From Glandiceps talaboti (taxonomy: Eukaryota > Hemichordata > Enteropneusta > Spengelidae), in the NCBI RefSeq assembly GCF_964340395.1, contig NC_135554.1, positions 1,607,501-1,671,500 of the forward strand: 64,000 bases of DNA. The letters run 5' to 3'. A program made the translations under genes and the position numbers. The notes beneath the pieces were generated by a model. The model was given only the letters and a program-made list of their open reading frames with translations, did no database searches and was not told the origin of the DNA. This document shows positions 49,121-60,132 of this stretch, piece by piece. Position 1 is the stretch's first letter. Each line of letters starts with the position of its first letter.

Positions 49121-49555
49121 ATTATGACAAGTCTATGTATAATATTATGACAAGTCTATGTATAATATTATGACAAGTCTATGTATAATATTATGACAAG
49201 TCTATGTATAATATTATGACAAGTCTATGTATAATATTATGACAAGTCTATGCAAAATATTATGACAAGTCTATGCATAATATTATGACAAGTCTATGTA
49301 TAATATTATGACAAGTCTAAGTATAATATTATGACAAGTCTATGTATAATATTATGACAAGTCTATGTATAATATTATGACAAGTCTATGTATAATATTA
49401 TGACAAGTCTATGTATAATATTATGACAAGTCTATGCATAATATTATGACAAGTCTATGTATAATATTATGACAAGTCTATGTATAATATTATGACAAGT
49501 CTATGTATAATATTATGACAAGTCTATGCATAATATTATGACAAGTCTATGTATA
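49121..49555. repeat. 23-bp minisatellite
   Basis: About 19 copies of ACAAGTCTATGTATAATATT plus ATG, with GCATA/GCAAA variants. It is interrupted at its right end by an R2 element, after which TATTATGACAC resumes (50096). A (GGGGGT)n run lies to its left at 49021-49048. Confidence 0.95.
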
Positions 49556-49559
49556 ATAA

Positions 49560-50091
49560 CAAGTAGTTGAGAATCACATAATCCCCACTATGATTGGGTT
49601 TCAAGGAACATGAAAACTGTGCCAACAAAATGGCTGTCATGATGAAAATGGATATGCACATGTATGTCATAGAACACTATACTAATACCAACTTTAAATG
49701 AGATCTATTCAAGCATGTCTGAGTTATGGCTTTGGACATGGAAAATTCGCAAAAAAAAATGGCTGCCAGGCAGCCATATTGGATCGTATCATGACAACAA
49801 TGAATATGCACATGTATGTCATAAAACACTATCCTAATACCAACTTTAAATGAGTACTGTTCAAGCATGTCTGAGTTATGGCTTTGGAAAGGGAAAATTC
49901 GCAAAAAAAATGGCTCCTAGGCGGCCATATTGGCTCTCATCATGAAACAAATTGATGTGCATATGTATGCCATAGTATGTTCCCCTGTACCAAGTTTGAA
50001 GAAAATCAGTCCAGGCATCTCCAAGAAACGGCTCCGGACGGACGGAACCCAATCCATAAGTCCCAGTCACGGACTTCGTCCGGCGGGGATT
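49560..50091 (+). mobile_element. R2 repeat, complete copy inserted at the edge of the 23-bp array
   Basis: Leader CAAGTAGTTGAGAATCACAT and arm AATCCCC, then two ~150-bp modules (GGATATGCACATGTATGTCA, TCAAGCATGTCTGAGTTATG, AAAATGGCTGCCAGGCAGCC). Then come a variant last module (ACCAAGTTTGAAGAAAATCA), a short CGGACGGACGGA tract and the terminal hairpin GTCCCAGTCACGGACTTCGT/CCGGCGGGGATT. No coding capacity. Confidence 0.85.
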
Positions 50092-50099
50092 AACAAGTA

Positions 50100-50545
50100 T
50101 ATTATGACACATAAACCTAGCACCAGTCTTTACCAACACATAAAACTAGCATCGGTCTTTACCAACACATAAAACTAGCACCAGTCTTTACCAACACGTA
50201 AACCTAGCATAGGTCTTTACCAACACATAAACCTAGCACCGGCCTTTACCAACACATAAACCTAGCATCAGTCTTTACCAACACATAAACCTAGCATAGG
50301 TCTTTACCAACACATAAACCTATCATCGGTCTTTACCAACACATAAACCTAGCATAGGTCTTTACCAACACGTAAACCTAGCACCGGTCTTTACTGACAC
50401 ATAAACCTAGCATAGGTCTTTACCAACACATAAACCTAGCATCAGTCTTTACCAACACATAAACCTAGCACCGGTCTTTACCAACACATAAACCTAGCAC
50501 CGGTCTTTACCAACACATAAACCTAGCACCAGTCTGCACCAGTCT
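50100..50545. repeat. 29-bp minisatellite
   Basis: About 15 copies of CACATAAACCTAGCACCGGT plus CTTTACCAA with CACCAG, CATAGG and CATCGG variants. The units carry alternating variant types. Confidence 0.95.
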
Positions 50546-50559
50546 TTACCAGTCTACTA

Positions 50560-50676
50560 GCTAGCTGCGAGTTGAAGGAGCTCAATTGGCTCCAACTCAT
50601 GGACTGTTATCATGCATATGATTTTTAGCAGTTTTAGCCTCAGTTCAGTAGTGCTATAGGGATCACCCGGCATCTG

Positions 50677-50745
<69 letters not shown>

Positions 50746-50750
50746 TCGCA
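50560..50750 (-). mobile_element. R1 end fragment in inverse orientation, with (TG)n
   Basis: Reading on the minus strand, a CA tract (50681-50741) is followed by GATGCCGGGTGATCCCTATA, the TAGCACTACTGAACTGAGGC arm and about 70 bp of flank. This equals 39355-39495 on the plus strand. The fragment therefore includes sequence beyond the usual R1 end. 50760-50978 is RIC1 intron. Confidence 0.85.
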
Positions 50751-50978
50751 TATATGTATGCCAACATGCATACACCCAGTACATACACCAGTAAACTGTG
50801 TTAGGTATCTACCAGAGGTCTGTTAAGAGATGGTCTAATAACAACTGTTACCACATCATCATTCTGTGAGATTACAGGTCGAATGCAAACATTTCTAAAT
50901 TGAAATATGTACACTTTACATTTTATTTGAGATTCACAGCTGTGACAAAATCCACGCAGTTTATAAAACTATACTTAC

Positions 50979-51129
50979 CAATAGGATTAAGTACTGGACA
51001 TATTTGTCTAACAGGACTGCTAGGACTGTTACCTACAGCTGTTTCATCACTGTTTGTTTTTAGTATGGTATCACCTGTGTTTATATATAATTTATCTTCC
51101 CCTTGTAAAAATAAATGTTCATGATTGCA
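50979..51129 (-). CDS. RIC1: RIC1 exon C, LQGED motif exon
   Basis: This 151-nt exon has acceptor TTTTTTTCAG and donor ATTG|GTAAGT. It enters in phase 0 and leaves in phase 1. It starts CNHEHLFLQGEDKLYINTGD, matching vertebrate 'QEQVLLQGEDRLYLNCGE' with identical spacing from the preceding NPC. The second half (about residues 21-50) is a Ser/Pro/Asn-rich stretch of low conservation, as in the vertebrate protein, where it links two blades. The intron behind it carries two minisatellites and an R2 element before exon D at 48887. Confidence 0.92.
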
Positions 51130-51196
51130 CTGAAAAAAACAAAAACAATTGAAGACACACATTAGAATTTCTGCTCAAAAACAGCTACAGTTAACT

Positions 51197-51200
<4 letters not shown>

Positions 51201-51254
<54 letters not shown>
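51201..51254. repeat. (CA)n microsatellite
   Basis: Twenty-seven CA units in the ~160-bp intron between RIC1 exons B and C, about a third of that intron. Confidence 0.97.
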
Positions 51255-51255
<1 letters not shown>

Positions 51256-51292
51256 TTAAAGTGCACTGAATAAATGAAAGTGGTATACTTAC

Positions 51293-51448
51293 ACTGCATG
51301 GGTTAACACTAAGTGCACTCTTGACAAATTGTAACTGTATAAGATCACCAGGAGATTGAAATGACATTACATCAGTTGTTACAGTACTATTCTCACATTT
51401 CTTAGGAGTTGTAGTAATCCACAAATGATAGCCTTCCATTCCCCATTC
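51293..51448 (-). CDS. RIC1: RIC1 exon B, WGxEGYHLW motif exon
   Basis: This is a 156-nt (52-codon), phase 0-0 exon with acceptor TTTGCAG and donor AGT|GTAAGT. It begins EWGMEGYHLW, almost identical to a highly conserved vertebrate RIC1 motif, and ends LQFVKSALSVNPCS, matching vertebrate 'FQFIKSVLTVNPC'. The middle (residues about 13-32) is variable and rich in Thr and Ser, as expected for a loop. The reading frame stays open into the intron on the 3' side through a CA/TG microsatellite, so only the GTAAGT marks the true end. This is one of the strongest exons for identifying the gene. Confidence 0.93.
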
Positions 51449-51629
51449 CTGCAAACATACAAACAAAGGTATAAGTATGACAATACTGTGGGATCAGCCT
51501 TTAATCACCCCCTAGGCATTGTAATCTAAAATATTCAGTCAGAATCTAATGACAACCTAAATTTATCTACACACAAGGTATACTTACTATAGATTTGCTC
51601 CAAGTCTATCTACACACAGCTATACTCAC

Positions 51630-51678
51630 CATAGATTTGATCTGTAATGGATTATCCCTGAAAGCATCTTGGGAAAAA
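51630..51678 (-). CDS. RIC1: RIC1 exon A (first visible), end of WD40 region
   Basis: This 49-nt exon has a strong acceptor (a T run, then GTAG) and donor ATG|GTGAGT. It starts with the third base of a codon, presumably GA|T for Asp, and encodes FSQDAFRDNPLQIKSM. That aligns with the vertebrate stretch ending 'DPLKINSM', just before the conserved WGAEGYHLW motif. It ends in phase 0, which fits the next exon. The preceding exon, expected to end in phase 2 after a 'LICTLGG'-like sequence, is not recognisable upstream, where a 29-bp array and a Penelope element occupy the intron. Call rests on phase, splice sites and alignment to the next exon. Confidence 0.85.
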
Positions 51679-51796
51679 CTACAAAAAAAGAAAAAAGAAT
51701 TTGAGACACATAAATTCTGAACCTAAAACTTTAACTTCCACATGACATTGTGTATTACTTTAATCTAGCAATAGGGTTTATTATTGAGAACCCAAA

Positions 51797-54066
51797 ATTA
51801 GGCATTATGAAGTGAGATGAGGGGTCTTGTAATTATAAAGTGGAGATGAGGGGTCTTGTAATTATAAAGTGGAGATGAGAGGTCTTGTAATTATAAAGTG
51901 GAGATGAGAGGTCTTGTAATTACAAAGTGGAGATGAGAGGTCTTGTAATTACAAAGTGGAGATGAGAGGTCTTGTAATTATAAAGTGGAGATGAGAGGTC
52001 TTGTAATTATAAAGTGGAGATGAGGGGTCTTGTAATTATAAAGTGGAGATGAGAGGTCTTGTAATTACAAAGTGGAGATGAGAGGTCTTGTAATTATAAA
52101 GTGGAGATGAGAGGTCTTGTAATTACAAAGTGGAGATGAGGGGTCTTGTAATTATAAAGTGGAGATGAGAGGTCTTGTAATTATAAAGTGGAGATGAGAG
52201 GTCTTGTAATTATAAAGTGGAGATGAGGGGTCTTGTAATTATAAAGTGGAGATGAGAGGTCTTGTAATTATAAAGTAGAGATGAGGGGTCTTGTAATTAT
52301 GAAGTGAGATGAGGGGTCTTGTAATTATAAAGTGGAGATGAGGGGTCTTGTAATTATAAAGTGGAGATGAGGGGTCTTGTAATTATAAAGTAGAGATGAG
52401 GGGTCTTGTAATTATAAAGTGGAGATGAGGGGTCTTGTAATTACAAAGTGGAGATGAGGGGTCTTGTTATTATAAAGTGGAGATGAGGGGTCTTGTAATT
52501 ATAAAGTGGAGATGAGGGGTCTTGTAATTATAAAGTGGAGATGAGGGGTCTTGTAATTATAAAGTCGAGATGAGAGGTCTTGTAATTATAAAGTCGAGAT
52601 GACGGGTCTTGCAATTATAAAGTGGAGATGAGGGGTCTTGTAATTATAAAGTGGAGATGAGGGGTCTTGCAATTATAAAGTGGAGATGAGGGGTCTTGTA
52701 ATTATAAAGTGGAGATGAGGGGTCTTGCAATTATAAAGTGGAGATGAGGGGTCTTGTAATTATAAAGTGGAGATGAGGGGTCTTGTAATTATAAAGTGGA
52801 GATGAGAGGTCTTGTAATTATAAAGTGGAGATGAGAGGTCTTGTAATTATAAAGTGGAGATGAGGGGTCTTGTAATTATAAAGTGGAGATGAGGGGTCTT
52901 GTAATTATAAAGTGGAGATGAGAGGTCTTGTAATTACAAAGTGGAGATGAGAGGTCTTGTAATTATAAAGTGGAGATGAGAGGTCTTGTAATTATAAAGT
53001 GGAGATGAGAGGTCTTGTAATTATAAAGTGGAGATGAGGGGTCTTGTAATTATAAAGTGGAGATGAGAGGTCTTGTAATTATAAAGTGGAGATGAGGGGT
53101 CTTGTAATTATGAAGTGAGATGAGGGGTCTTGTAATTATAAAGTGGAGATGAGGGGTCTTGTAATTATAAAGTGGAGATGAGGGGTCTTGTAATTATAAA
53201 GTAGAGATGAGGGGTCTTGTAATTATAAAGTGGAGATGAGGGGTCTTGTAATTACAAAGTGGAGATGAGGGGTCTTGTTATTATAAAGTGGAGATGAGGG
53301 GTCTTGTAATTATAAAGTGGAGATGAGAGGTCTTGTAATTATAAAGTGGAGATGAGGGGTCTTGTAATTATAAAGTCGAGATGAGAGGTCTTGTAATTAT
53401 AAAGTGGAGATGACGGGTCTTGCAATTATAAAATGGAGATGAGGGGTCTTGCAATTATAAAGTGGAGATGAGGGGTCTTGTAATTATAAAGTGGAGATGA
53501 GGGGTCTTGCAATTATAAAGTGGAGATGAGGGGTCTTGTAATTATAAAGTGGAGATGAGGGGTCTTGTAATTATAAAGTGGAGATGAGAGGTCTTGTAAT
53601 TATAAAGTGGAGATGAGGGGTCTTGTAATTATAAAGTGGAGATGAGGGGTCTTGTAATTATGAAGTGGAGATGAGAGGTCTTGTAATTATAAAGTGGAGA
53701 TGAGGGGTCTTGTAATTATAAAGTGGAGATGAGGGGTCTTGTAATTACAAAGTGGAGATGAGGGGTCTTGTAATTACAAAGTGGAGATGAGGGGTCTTGT
53801 AATTATAAAGTGGAGATGAGGGGTCTTGTAATTATAAAGTGGAGATGAGGGGTCTTGTAATTACAAAGTGGAGATGAGGGGTCTTGTAATTACAAAGTGG
53901 AGATGAGGGGTCTTGTAATTATAAAGTGGAGATGAGGGGTCTTGTAATTATAAAGTGGAGATGAGGGGTCTTGTAATTACAAAGTGGAGATGAGGGGTCT
54001 TGTAATTACAAAGTGGAGATGAGGGGTCTTGTAATTACAAAGTGGAGATGAGGGGTCTTGTAATTG
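51797..54066. repeat. 29-bp minisatellite, ~78 copies
   Basis: The unit begins AATTATAAAGTGGAGATGAG and ends GGGTCTTGT. Variants (GAGAGG/GAGGGG, TACAAAG/TATAAAG, TCGAG, TTGCAA) are arranged so that a stretch of about 25 units around 52290-52740 resembles 53090-53550 variant for variant. This indicates a block duplication of about 800 bp inside the array. It lies in the RIC1 intron upstream of exon A. Confidence 0.96.
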
Positions 54067-54299
54067 CCCTTGTCACCTGAGTAGTAGAAGAACTAAGAGT
54101 AAATGTTACCTTCATTCAAAATAACTACCCATCATGCACAGCAGTATCATTACTTGCTTCCTTACACCAATCCCCTAAATCATGAACTTTGAACTTTGTG
54201 ATAGTTACCAGTCTCCCATTTATTGTACAACTAAGTTGCATACCATAACACCAAAGCAACTCTAATAAAATCACCACTTTCAAATTGTACAATTTTCTA

Positions 54300-56560
54300 A
54301 ATTTCTGAGCTTTGTGTGATTCTTTCAACAGAAAATAAGCCACACTCATAGACTACTCCACATTGTTCTGCTTTCTCAAGCAGGTCTTTAGGGCTGACGG
54401 TGTCACTGTAAACCCAGCTTTGGAGTACAGATTAATGTTATATTTTTTGAAAGTTCTCTGTAGTCTTTCTGTGAGCACCTTTATGTATGGGAGGAAAACA
54501 TATGGTCGTATCTGTTGCTTTTCTTAATCTTGTCATCCTCTCTCCTCTTCTGCCTCTTTCCCCTCAGTTCACCTTCTTTTAAGGCCCATTCTGTGTAACC
54601 ACACTTTCCTAATGCTGACCTAACTTTATCCTTTTCTACTAGTTGTTTCCCTTCATCTTGTATGAGTGTCTCTGCGTCATACATAAGGATTCTGAAAATA
54701 CCAAGTTTCTGCTGGAGTGGATGATGAGATGACAACTGTAAGTAGTGATCTGTATTGTGTTGGTTTTCTGTATATATCTGTCATAATTTTTTCTCCTTCC
54801 CTTATAAGTTGAAGATCTAGTAACATAGGTAAAGAATTGTTTTCATTTTCTTTCTGCACAGTAAATTTGATACTAGGGTGCTGTTTATTTAATATATGGT
54901 TAACAAGTCATCCTCATGTATTTTCTTAGTCACCACTCCGGTGTCGTCCACATATCGTCCCCAGAACTTGGGTGGCTGTGTTGCTGTTGCTAGAGTTTCG
55001 GTTTCAAGTTCCTCCATAATATAAGTTAGACAATACAGGAGACAATGGTGACCCCACAGCCACCCCATATGTCTGTTCATAGATCTTACCCTGGAATCTG
55101 AAATAAGTTGTATCCACTGCCATCTTCAATAGGTTGCAAAACTCACCTGATGTCAACTTTGTCTTATTAGTCCAGGTGGGATCTTTTTTTCACTCTGACA
55201 ATGGCCATTTTAACCACTTAATTACCAAACACTGGTAAAGAGTGCAGTAATGTCAAATGATACCAGTAATTCCTCTATTTTTATTTTAACCACTTAATTA
55301 CCAAACACTGGTAAAGAGTGCAGTAATGTCAAATGATACCAGTAATTCCTCTATTTTTATTTTAACCACTTAATTACCAAACACTGGTAAAGAGTGCAGT
55401 AATGTCAAATGATACCAGTAATTCCTCTATTTTTATTTTAACCACTTAATTACCAAACACTGGTAAAGAGTGCAGTAATGTCAAATGATACCAGTAATTC
55501 CTCTATTTTTATTTTAACCACTTAATTACCAAACACTGGTAAAGAGTGCAGTAATGTCAAATGATACCAGTAATTCCTCTAGTTTTATTTTAACCACTTA
55601 ATTACCAAACACTGGTAAAGAGTGCAGTAATGTCAAATGATACCAGTAATTCCTCTAGTTTTATTTTAACCACTTAATTACCAAACACTGGTAAAGAGTG
55701 CAGTAATGTCAAATGATACCAGTAATTCCTCTAGTTTTATTTTAACCACTTAATTACCAAACACTGGTAAAGAGTGCAGTAATGTCAAATGATACCAGTA
55801 ATTCCTCTATTTTTATTTCTTCCAGTTTCTGCATCAGGTGTTTTAAATTCTGGATATGATATTGTGTGTTACCAACTAATGGCTTTAATAGATCCACACG
55901 ATGCCTTGCAAGGGAATATGATGGAATTGATCCCTGACACTGGTCTCATCTTGCGTGGGGTCTTGTGAATTTTTGGTGTAGTGTAAAACCTCAGAGTAAC
56001 ATCAGCAGTTGGGTAGATCTTATCATATGTGTCTGCCTCTACGTGGCCTGCTTTTTTGATTGTCCTCAAATTTCTCTGTATTCTCCTTTAATGTCTTAGT
56101 AGGATTGTCTATACCTTTAACTTTGCATGTATCTTCATCTGCTAGTGATGTGTTGCATTGTGAAAGTGCAGATCTCTCTGCTTAACTGATGTTGAATATA
56201 GGAGCTTTAGCATTCTGTAAAATACCGACGACCTCATTTCTCAAAAGTTCAGCTGACTCGGGTTCAGATTGTGCTAGTCATTGACACATAACTTCGGTAG
56301 AATTCACAATCTGTTTGACAGGAATTTTGTAAGGTGTGACTGCATAATTTAGTCCCTTAGCAAGTACTTACATTTCTGCCTGTGTAAGTTTGTATTTGGT
56401 TAAAAACTTTCCCCCATTTCTTAATTTGTGTACCAGACGATCAACTGCATCAAAATTCTTTTCTGATGTATTCTTTTTATTCAACAATGACTCTAACATT
56501 TAAACCTGTACCAGTTTCCATTTTTGAAAGGTCCTTTCAGCTGCATGTGGCAGATCATTG
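54300..56560 (-). mobile_element. Penelope-like element, decayed
   Basis: On the minus strand the order is: an N-terminal region (LTQAEM, VLAKGLNYAVTPYKIPVKQI), then KAGHVEADTYDKIYPTADVT and RFYTTPKIHKTPRKMRPVSG. Next is the motif A region LLVSFDITALFTSV (in a tandem array), GVAVGSPLSPVLSN (motif B) and RYVDDTGVV (catalytic YVDD). Then come HPSIKFTVQKENENNSLPML, DIYRKPTQ and LGIFRILMYDAETLIQDEGK. A trace of the GIY-YIG-side linker follows (EQCGVVYEC, about 54400). Stops and frameshifts are frequent, so it is dead. The IYRKPT motif and PKIHK are typical of Penelope-like reverse transcriptases. Confidence 0.9.
55200..55815 (-). repeat. 76-bp minisatellite made of reverse transcriptase motif A
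   Basis: Eight copies of a 76-bp unit (TTTTAACCACTTAATTACCA ... CCAGTAATTCCTCTATTTTTA). On the minus strand each unit encodes ELLVSFDITALFTSV, the motif A block of the surrounding Penelope-like element, followed by a frame-breaking junction (76 is not a multiple of 3). Units are nearly identical except ATTTTTA versus AGTTTTA in three neighbouring copies. The array clearly arose from the element's own sequence. Confidence 0.93.
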
Positions 56561-57240
56561 AGAGAAAGAATAAACGAACATGACATGAATCATGACATGA
56601 ATGACAGTGTTAACTTTCAACTTGACAAAAACACAGTTGCAAAAGCGTTTGATTCAAATTTTCTGTCGCTGAAGAGAACTGTGATTTTGGAGAGATTCGT
56701 TTACTCATGAACGATGCCTTACATGTAAAATTACCCGTCAACCATTTTCACTTCAGAGAATGTAGTGAATAGTCAAGTCCCATAACGTATTCAATCATCT
56801 AGTAACGAAGCTCAAAAAGAATAAGTTGCAGTTTTAGTGACAATGAAATGGTGACGAGGTAGTATGAATTTATCTGAGTGAAGTTTTCAGTATAAACTGT
56901 CCACTGCCGATGGTGGTCTATTTGATCATCACTTCACCCATGAATGGAAGATGCTTTGCCGTAATGGCCATCAGTGATATCGATGCAAAACCTTTCAAAC
57001 ACACATCTCATGTGTCTGTTAATAAGTAACCAATCACATGGATAGATAATGAGAACTCCCCCAGACAAGCTCTCCACGTCAGGAAATGGCCATGGGGCAC
57101 ATGAAACTGTTGATACATTTTGTATGCAATGGATCATATTCAAATTATCACAGTCACACTGCACTTAGAGATTTACACAAGTTACATAAACGAACTGTGA
57201 GGAAATGATTTGCTCTACAACTTCAAGGCAAAGATAACCG
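56561..57240. other. Intron or upstream region, no feature seen
   Basis: No exon or repeat recognised. A minus-strand frame of 76 codons (56934-57164) has no recognisable product and no splice support. Confidence 0.45.
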
Positions 57241-57830
57241 TCCGTTTGCAAACAAAAAATCTTTCTTGATATAGGCCCTAATTGCGAAAGTTCATTAATT
57301 ATGCAAATGAGCAATTAATTGACACCACTAAATTTCATTAAGAACTATCAGATAGCTCTGCATGATAAATATCTGTGGCAAGTTTCATCAAATTTGATAA
57401 AGTCCTTCTAGATGCATAACCTGAGTTACAAACATTCATTAATTATGCAAATTAGCGACTTTTAGTGCTTTCATATCTTTGTATGATTCGTAGATGTAGC
57501 AAGTTTTGTTGAACTTGGTGCAGCCATTCTCCATGTATAGCCCCCGTTTATAAAATCATTAATTATGCACAGACAGACAGACACATAGACAGACAAACAG
57601 AATTTCTCTTTGTTATCTTTGCAAAATGTGATTATTTGGCTGTTGCTATGGGCGTGGTCGTGTTGCTAGGCATATTTGCATACATTATTTTGAATGATTA
57701 TTCATTTGTCTCAATTCCTATTGTTATCTTTGCAATATACATGATTATTTGGCTGTTGCTATGGGCATGGTCTTGTTGCTAGGCAAATTACATACATTTT
57801 TTGAATGTTTATACAATAGTCAATTTTCCT
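57241..57830 (+). repeat. R4 modules and an R1 fragment
   Basis: 57290-57600 holds two to three modules around CATTAATTATGCAAATKAGC and GCAAGTTTYRTCRAAYTTG, ending in CAGACAGACAGACACATAGA. It has the same style as R1 and R2 but unrelated sequence, with the terminal hairpin missing. 57607-57830 holds two R1 first-type modules (GGCTGTTGCTATGGGCGTGG). From 57831 to 58263 nothing further is seen except a 15-bp C run at 57879. Confidence 0.65.
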
Positions 57831-58263
57831 AGTTCCAAGATGCATTGTGCATTGATGCAGTGTGCATTGATGCAGCTGCCCCCCCCCCCCCCCTGAAATT
57901 TTGGAAAAAAGAAAGAAAAAAAAAATTTTTTGAATACATAGTGATGCTATTAAAATCATCATTTACGTGACTATCCCTAGCATGCGCGATTTCAATGGAT
58001 AGTTCACTAAAGTGACTGTACACTGACTCATGGCTAATATGTATCTTACATCGCTATTATACACTGGCTTAACTTTGAATTAAAATGTGTCCAGTTAAAA
58101 ATTGCAACATTTTGCAGCAAATTAATTTTTTTTGCCCAGGAAAGTACAAAAGAAGTGCGCACATGCACTGTGCATTTTCTGCGAGTAAAAGTAGTCTTGA
58201 AAGTCTCCTTCATTTGAAGATAGCAAGTCACAATTATAATGTCAGCGAGTGAAACTCAAAAAA

Positions 58264-60101
58264 CAAGTCATTGAGAATGACATACTCCCCGCTATGATTG
58301 GGTTTTAAGGAATTATCACTACTCTGATCACGCAACAACACTTGTGAACCTAAATCAAACAGACTTAGATATGTTGTGAAAATCACCGACATACGTCACA
58401 ACCTCAACTCGAATACATCAACCAGTCAACACAGCAACTTCGAAATCCAGAGTAATTCCAAATTATCGCAATTCAAGTCCGTCCGAACAGAAGATGTCAG
58501 GAAAATTATAATCAACTCGCCATCAAAATCATGCTGTCTGGACCCAATTCCAACGTCACTTCTCAAGAAATGTCTCGATCCTCTACTTCCATTTATTACA
58601 AAAACTGTCAACCTGTCTCTTCACACTGGCACAGTTCCACAGCTATTCAAGTCAGCAGTCGTCACTCCACTCCTCAAGAAACCTTCACTGGACTTCAACA
58701 TTCTCAAGAATTACCGACCTGTTTCCAATCTGCCATTTCTTTCCAAAGTACTTGAGAAGATCATTGCTGTTCAAATCACCAACTACCTCAAAGAAAACTC
58801 GCTCCAGCAACCACTTCAATCAGCATACAGGAAATTTCACAGTACAGAAACTGCCCTACTGAAAGTACACAATGACATTTGTTTATCCGTGGACTCTGGC
58901 AATTATGTTCTACTCATTCTCCTCGATCTCTCCGCTGCATTCGATACTATTGATCACAAGATATTACTTCAGAGACTCTCTCATCTTGGTATCCATGATG
59001 TTGCACTCAAATGGTTCAACTCATACTTAATGCAAAGGGACCAATCTGTCAAAATCAACGATATCGTCAGTGAACAATCAGAACTCAGTTTTGGAGTGCC
59101 ACAGGGCTCTGTCCTAGGCCCTCTTTTGTTCACTATCTACATTGCTCCATTAGGAAATTTAATTCACAAGCATGATCTTAACTTTCACCAGTATGCAGAT
59201 GACCATGAACTTTATCTTTCATTTTCTCATCGTGACTCTCCCGTAGCCTTGTCCTCAGTCGAAACATGTATCCATGACATCAAGGAATGGATGACTCACA
59301 ATAAACTCCAGCTCAATGACAACAAAACAGAAGTCATTTTGATCCGTTCCAAATTCAACTGTGCACCTGCTCCACTCAACAGTGTCAACATTGGTTCTTC
59401 TTCCATAATACCCGTTTCATCTGCTCGCAATATCGGCATGATCTTTGACGACAATCACATGTTCAGTCAGCACATTACATACACTTGCAAATCAATCTAC
59501 AGCCATCTCCGCCGGATTGGATCCATACGACGCTACCTCACTAATGAAACATGCCAAACATTAATACATGCAACTTTGACAGCCAAACTTGACTATTGTA
59601 ATTCACTTCTCTATGGACTCCCAGACAACACAATAGGCCTGTTACAACGAGCTCAAAATACTGCAGCAAGAATAATCACACGCACCAGGAAATTTGCACC
59701 GATCACCCCAGTTCTCATCCATCTCCATTGGTTACCAGTTCGTCTCAGGATTGACTACAAAATTTTGCTGTTAACTTTCAAGGCCATTCACAACCAGACT
59801 CCTGCGTACATCAGTGATCTGCTCCAGCCCTATATTCCAACTCGTACACTCCGTTCATCCACCAAGAAACTTTTAACATCTACAACCTACAAAACCATCA
59901 CATATGGTGGCCGTGCATTTTCATATGCTGCGCCTAAACTATGGAACGTACTACCACTCGACATCAGAGAATCTCCAAACTTGGAAACTTTCAAAAGAAA
60001 ACTGAAAACACACTTATTCTCCAAAGCATACAGTGTGGTTTAGCCATTGAGCGTCATAGAGCAAAACAATGTTTTGGATTTTGGCGCTATATAAACTTTG
60101 C

Positions 60102-60132
<31 letters not shown>

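Noticed and set aside
50800-50900. Possible RIC1 exon between exons C and D (VISQNDDVVTVVIRPSLN frame on minus)
   Set aside because: Entering in phase 1 from any nearby acceptor meets a stop or leaves in the wrong phase, and exons C and D join directly in phase.
54125-54349. Possible upstream RIC1 exon (LLWCYGMQLSCTING resembling vertebrate LWSVFGAQLICTLGG)
   Set aside because: One residue short, no GT donor giving the phase 2 needed before exon A, and the neighbouring frame continues the Penelope-like element (EQCGVVYEC). Treated as coincidence.
58376-60043. The 555-codon frame as a functional host or domesticated gene
   Set aside because: It opens at the insertion junction with GTG rather than ATG, lacks the endonuclease domain, and has an L2-type 3' tail. 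It is an ordinary 5'-truncated retrotransposon copy.
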